The position numbers were made by a program, and so were the translations under genes. The notes beneath the pieces are model-generated. The model was not told where the DNA came from. It ran no database searches and saw only the letters and a list, made by a program, of their open reading frames with translations. This document shows, one piece after another, positions 13,520-13,549 of a stretch of 13,549 bases of DNA (positions are counted from its first letter, which is position 1; every line of letters starts with the position of its first letter). The stretch is taken from positions 1-13,549 of the forward strand of contig WGAA01000279.1 in the NCBI GenBank assembly GCA_015489285.1, in the 5' to 3' direction. This DNA comes from Anaerolineae bacterium. GTDB taxonomy: Bacteria > Chloroflexota > Anaerolineae > JAADDB01.

Positions 13520-13549
13520 GGTGGATTGTCCCGGACGGGTGGGCTGGGT

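Noticed and set aside
13508..13549. Possible C-terminus of a gene entering from the right on the - strand (stop at 13508-13510)
   Set aside because: Only about 13 residues (Pro/Gly-rich) are visible, too few to support a gene.

Overview
The window is G+C-rich bacterial DNA, densely packed with genes and with strongly G/C-ending codons. It carries a menaquinone/ubiquinone-type methyltransferase, GlpX-type fructose bisphosphatase, archaeal-type phosphoglycerate mutase, peptidoglycan-recycling genes and 7-nt-period intergenic repeats. This mix reminds me of Chloroflexota (Anaerolineae-like), but that placement is an inference from gene content and style, not a proven assignment.

Layout. Positions 1-4914 (+ strand) hold the end of an archaeal-type phosphoglycerate mutase, glpX, a class II sugar-phosphate aldolase, a ubiE/menG methyltransferase overlapping it by 4 nt, radA, and a small uncharacterised helical protein. 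Three of the gene junctions here contain perfect hairpins of 11, 15 and 16 bp, none followed by a T-run. Positions 4919-8417 (- strand) hold a NarL-type response regulator and a large membrane-bound Cache-HAMP-GAF histidine kinase. The two are almost certainly partners, yet they are separated by a 520-bp gene-free stretch. That stretch is highly structured: four short arrays of a degenerate heptad (ACGNNTN) flank a 104-nt imperfect palindrome built of four hairpins. Its two halves differ by compensated base-pair changes. Positions 8516-13485 (+ strand) form an operon: a nucleotidyltransferase-phosphohexomutase fusion, a serine beta-lactamase-fold hydrolase resembling the AmiE/YbbE branch, anhydro-N-acetylmuramic acid kinase (anmK), and a four-helix membrane protein.

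How the genes fit together. The left part is central carbon metabolism (gluconeogenesis, aldol cleavage), quinone methylation and recombination repair. The right operon looks like cell-wall sugar salvage. AnmK makes MurNAc-6-P, the hydrolase could trim muropeptides, and the fusion joins a 6-P/1-P mutase to a UTP-type nucleotidyltransferase domain. That could in principle feed a salvaged amino sugar back to a UDP-sugar. This pathway is a hypothesis from gene order and domains. The fusion's nucleotidyltransferase signature loop is degenerate, which is a caution against it.

The most unusual features are the kinase/regulator spacer (5573-6092) and the fusion operon. No tRNA, rRNA, CRISPR array, transposase or phage gene was seen.
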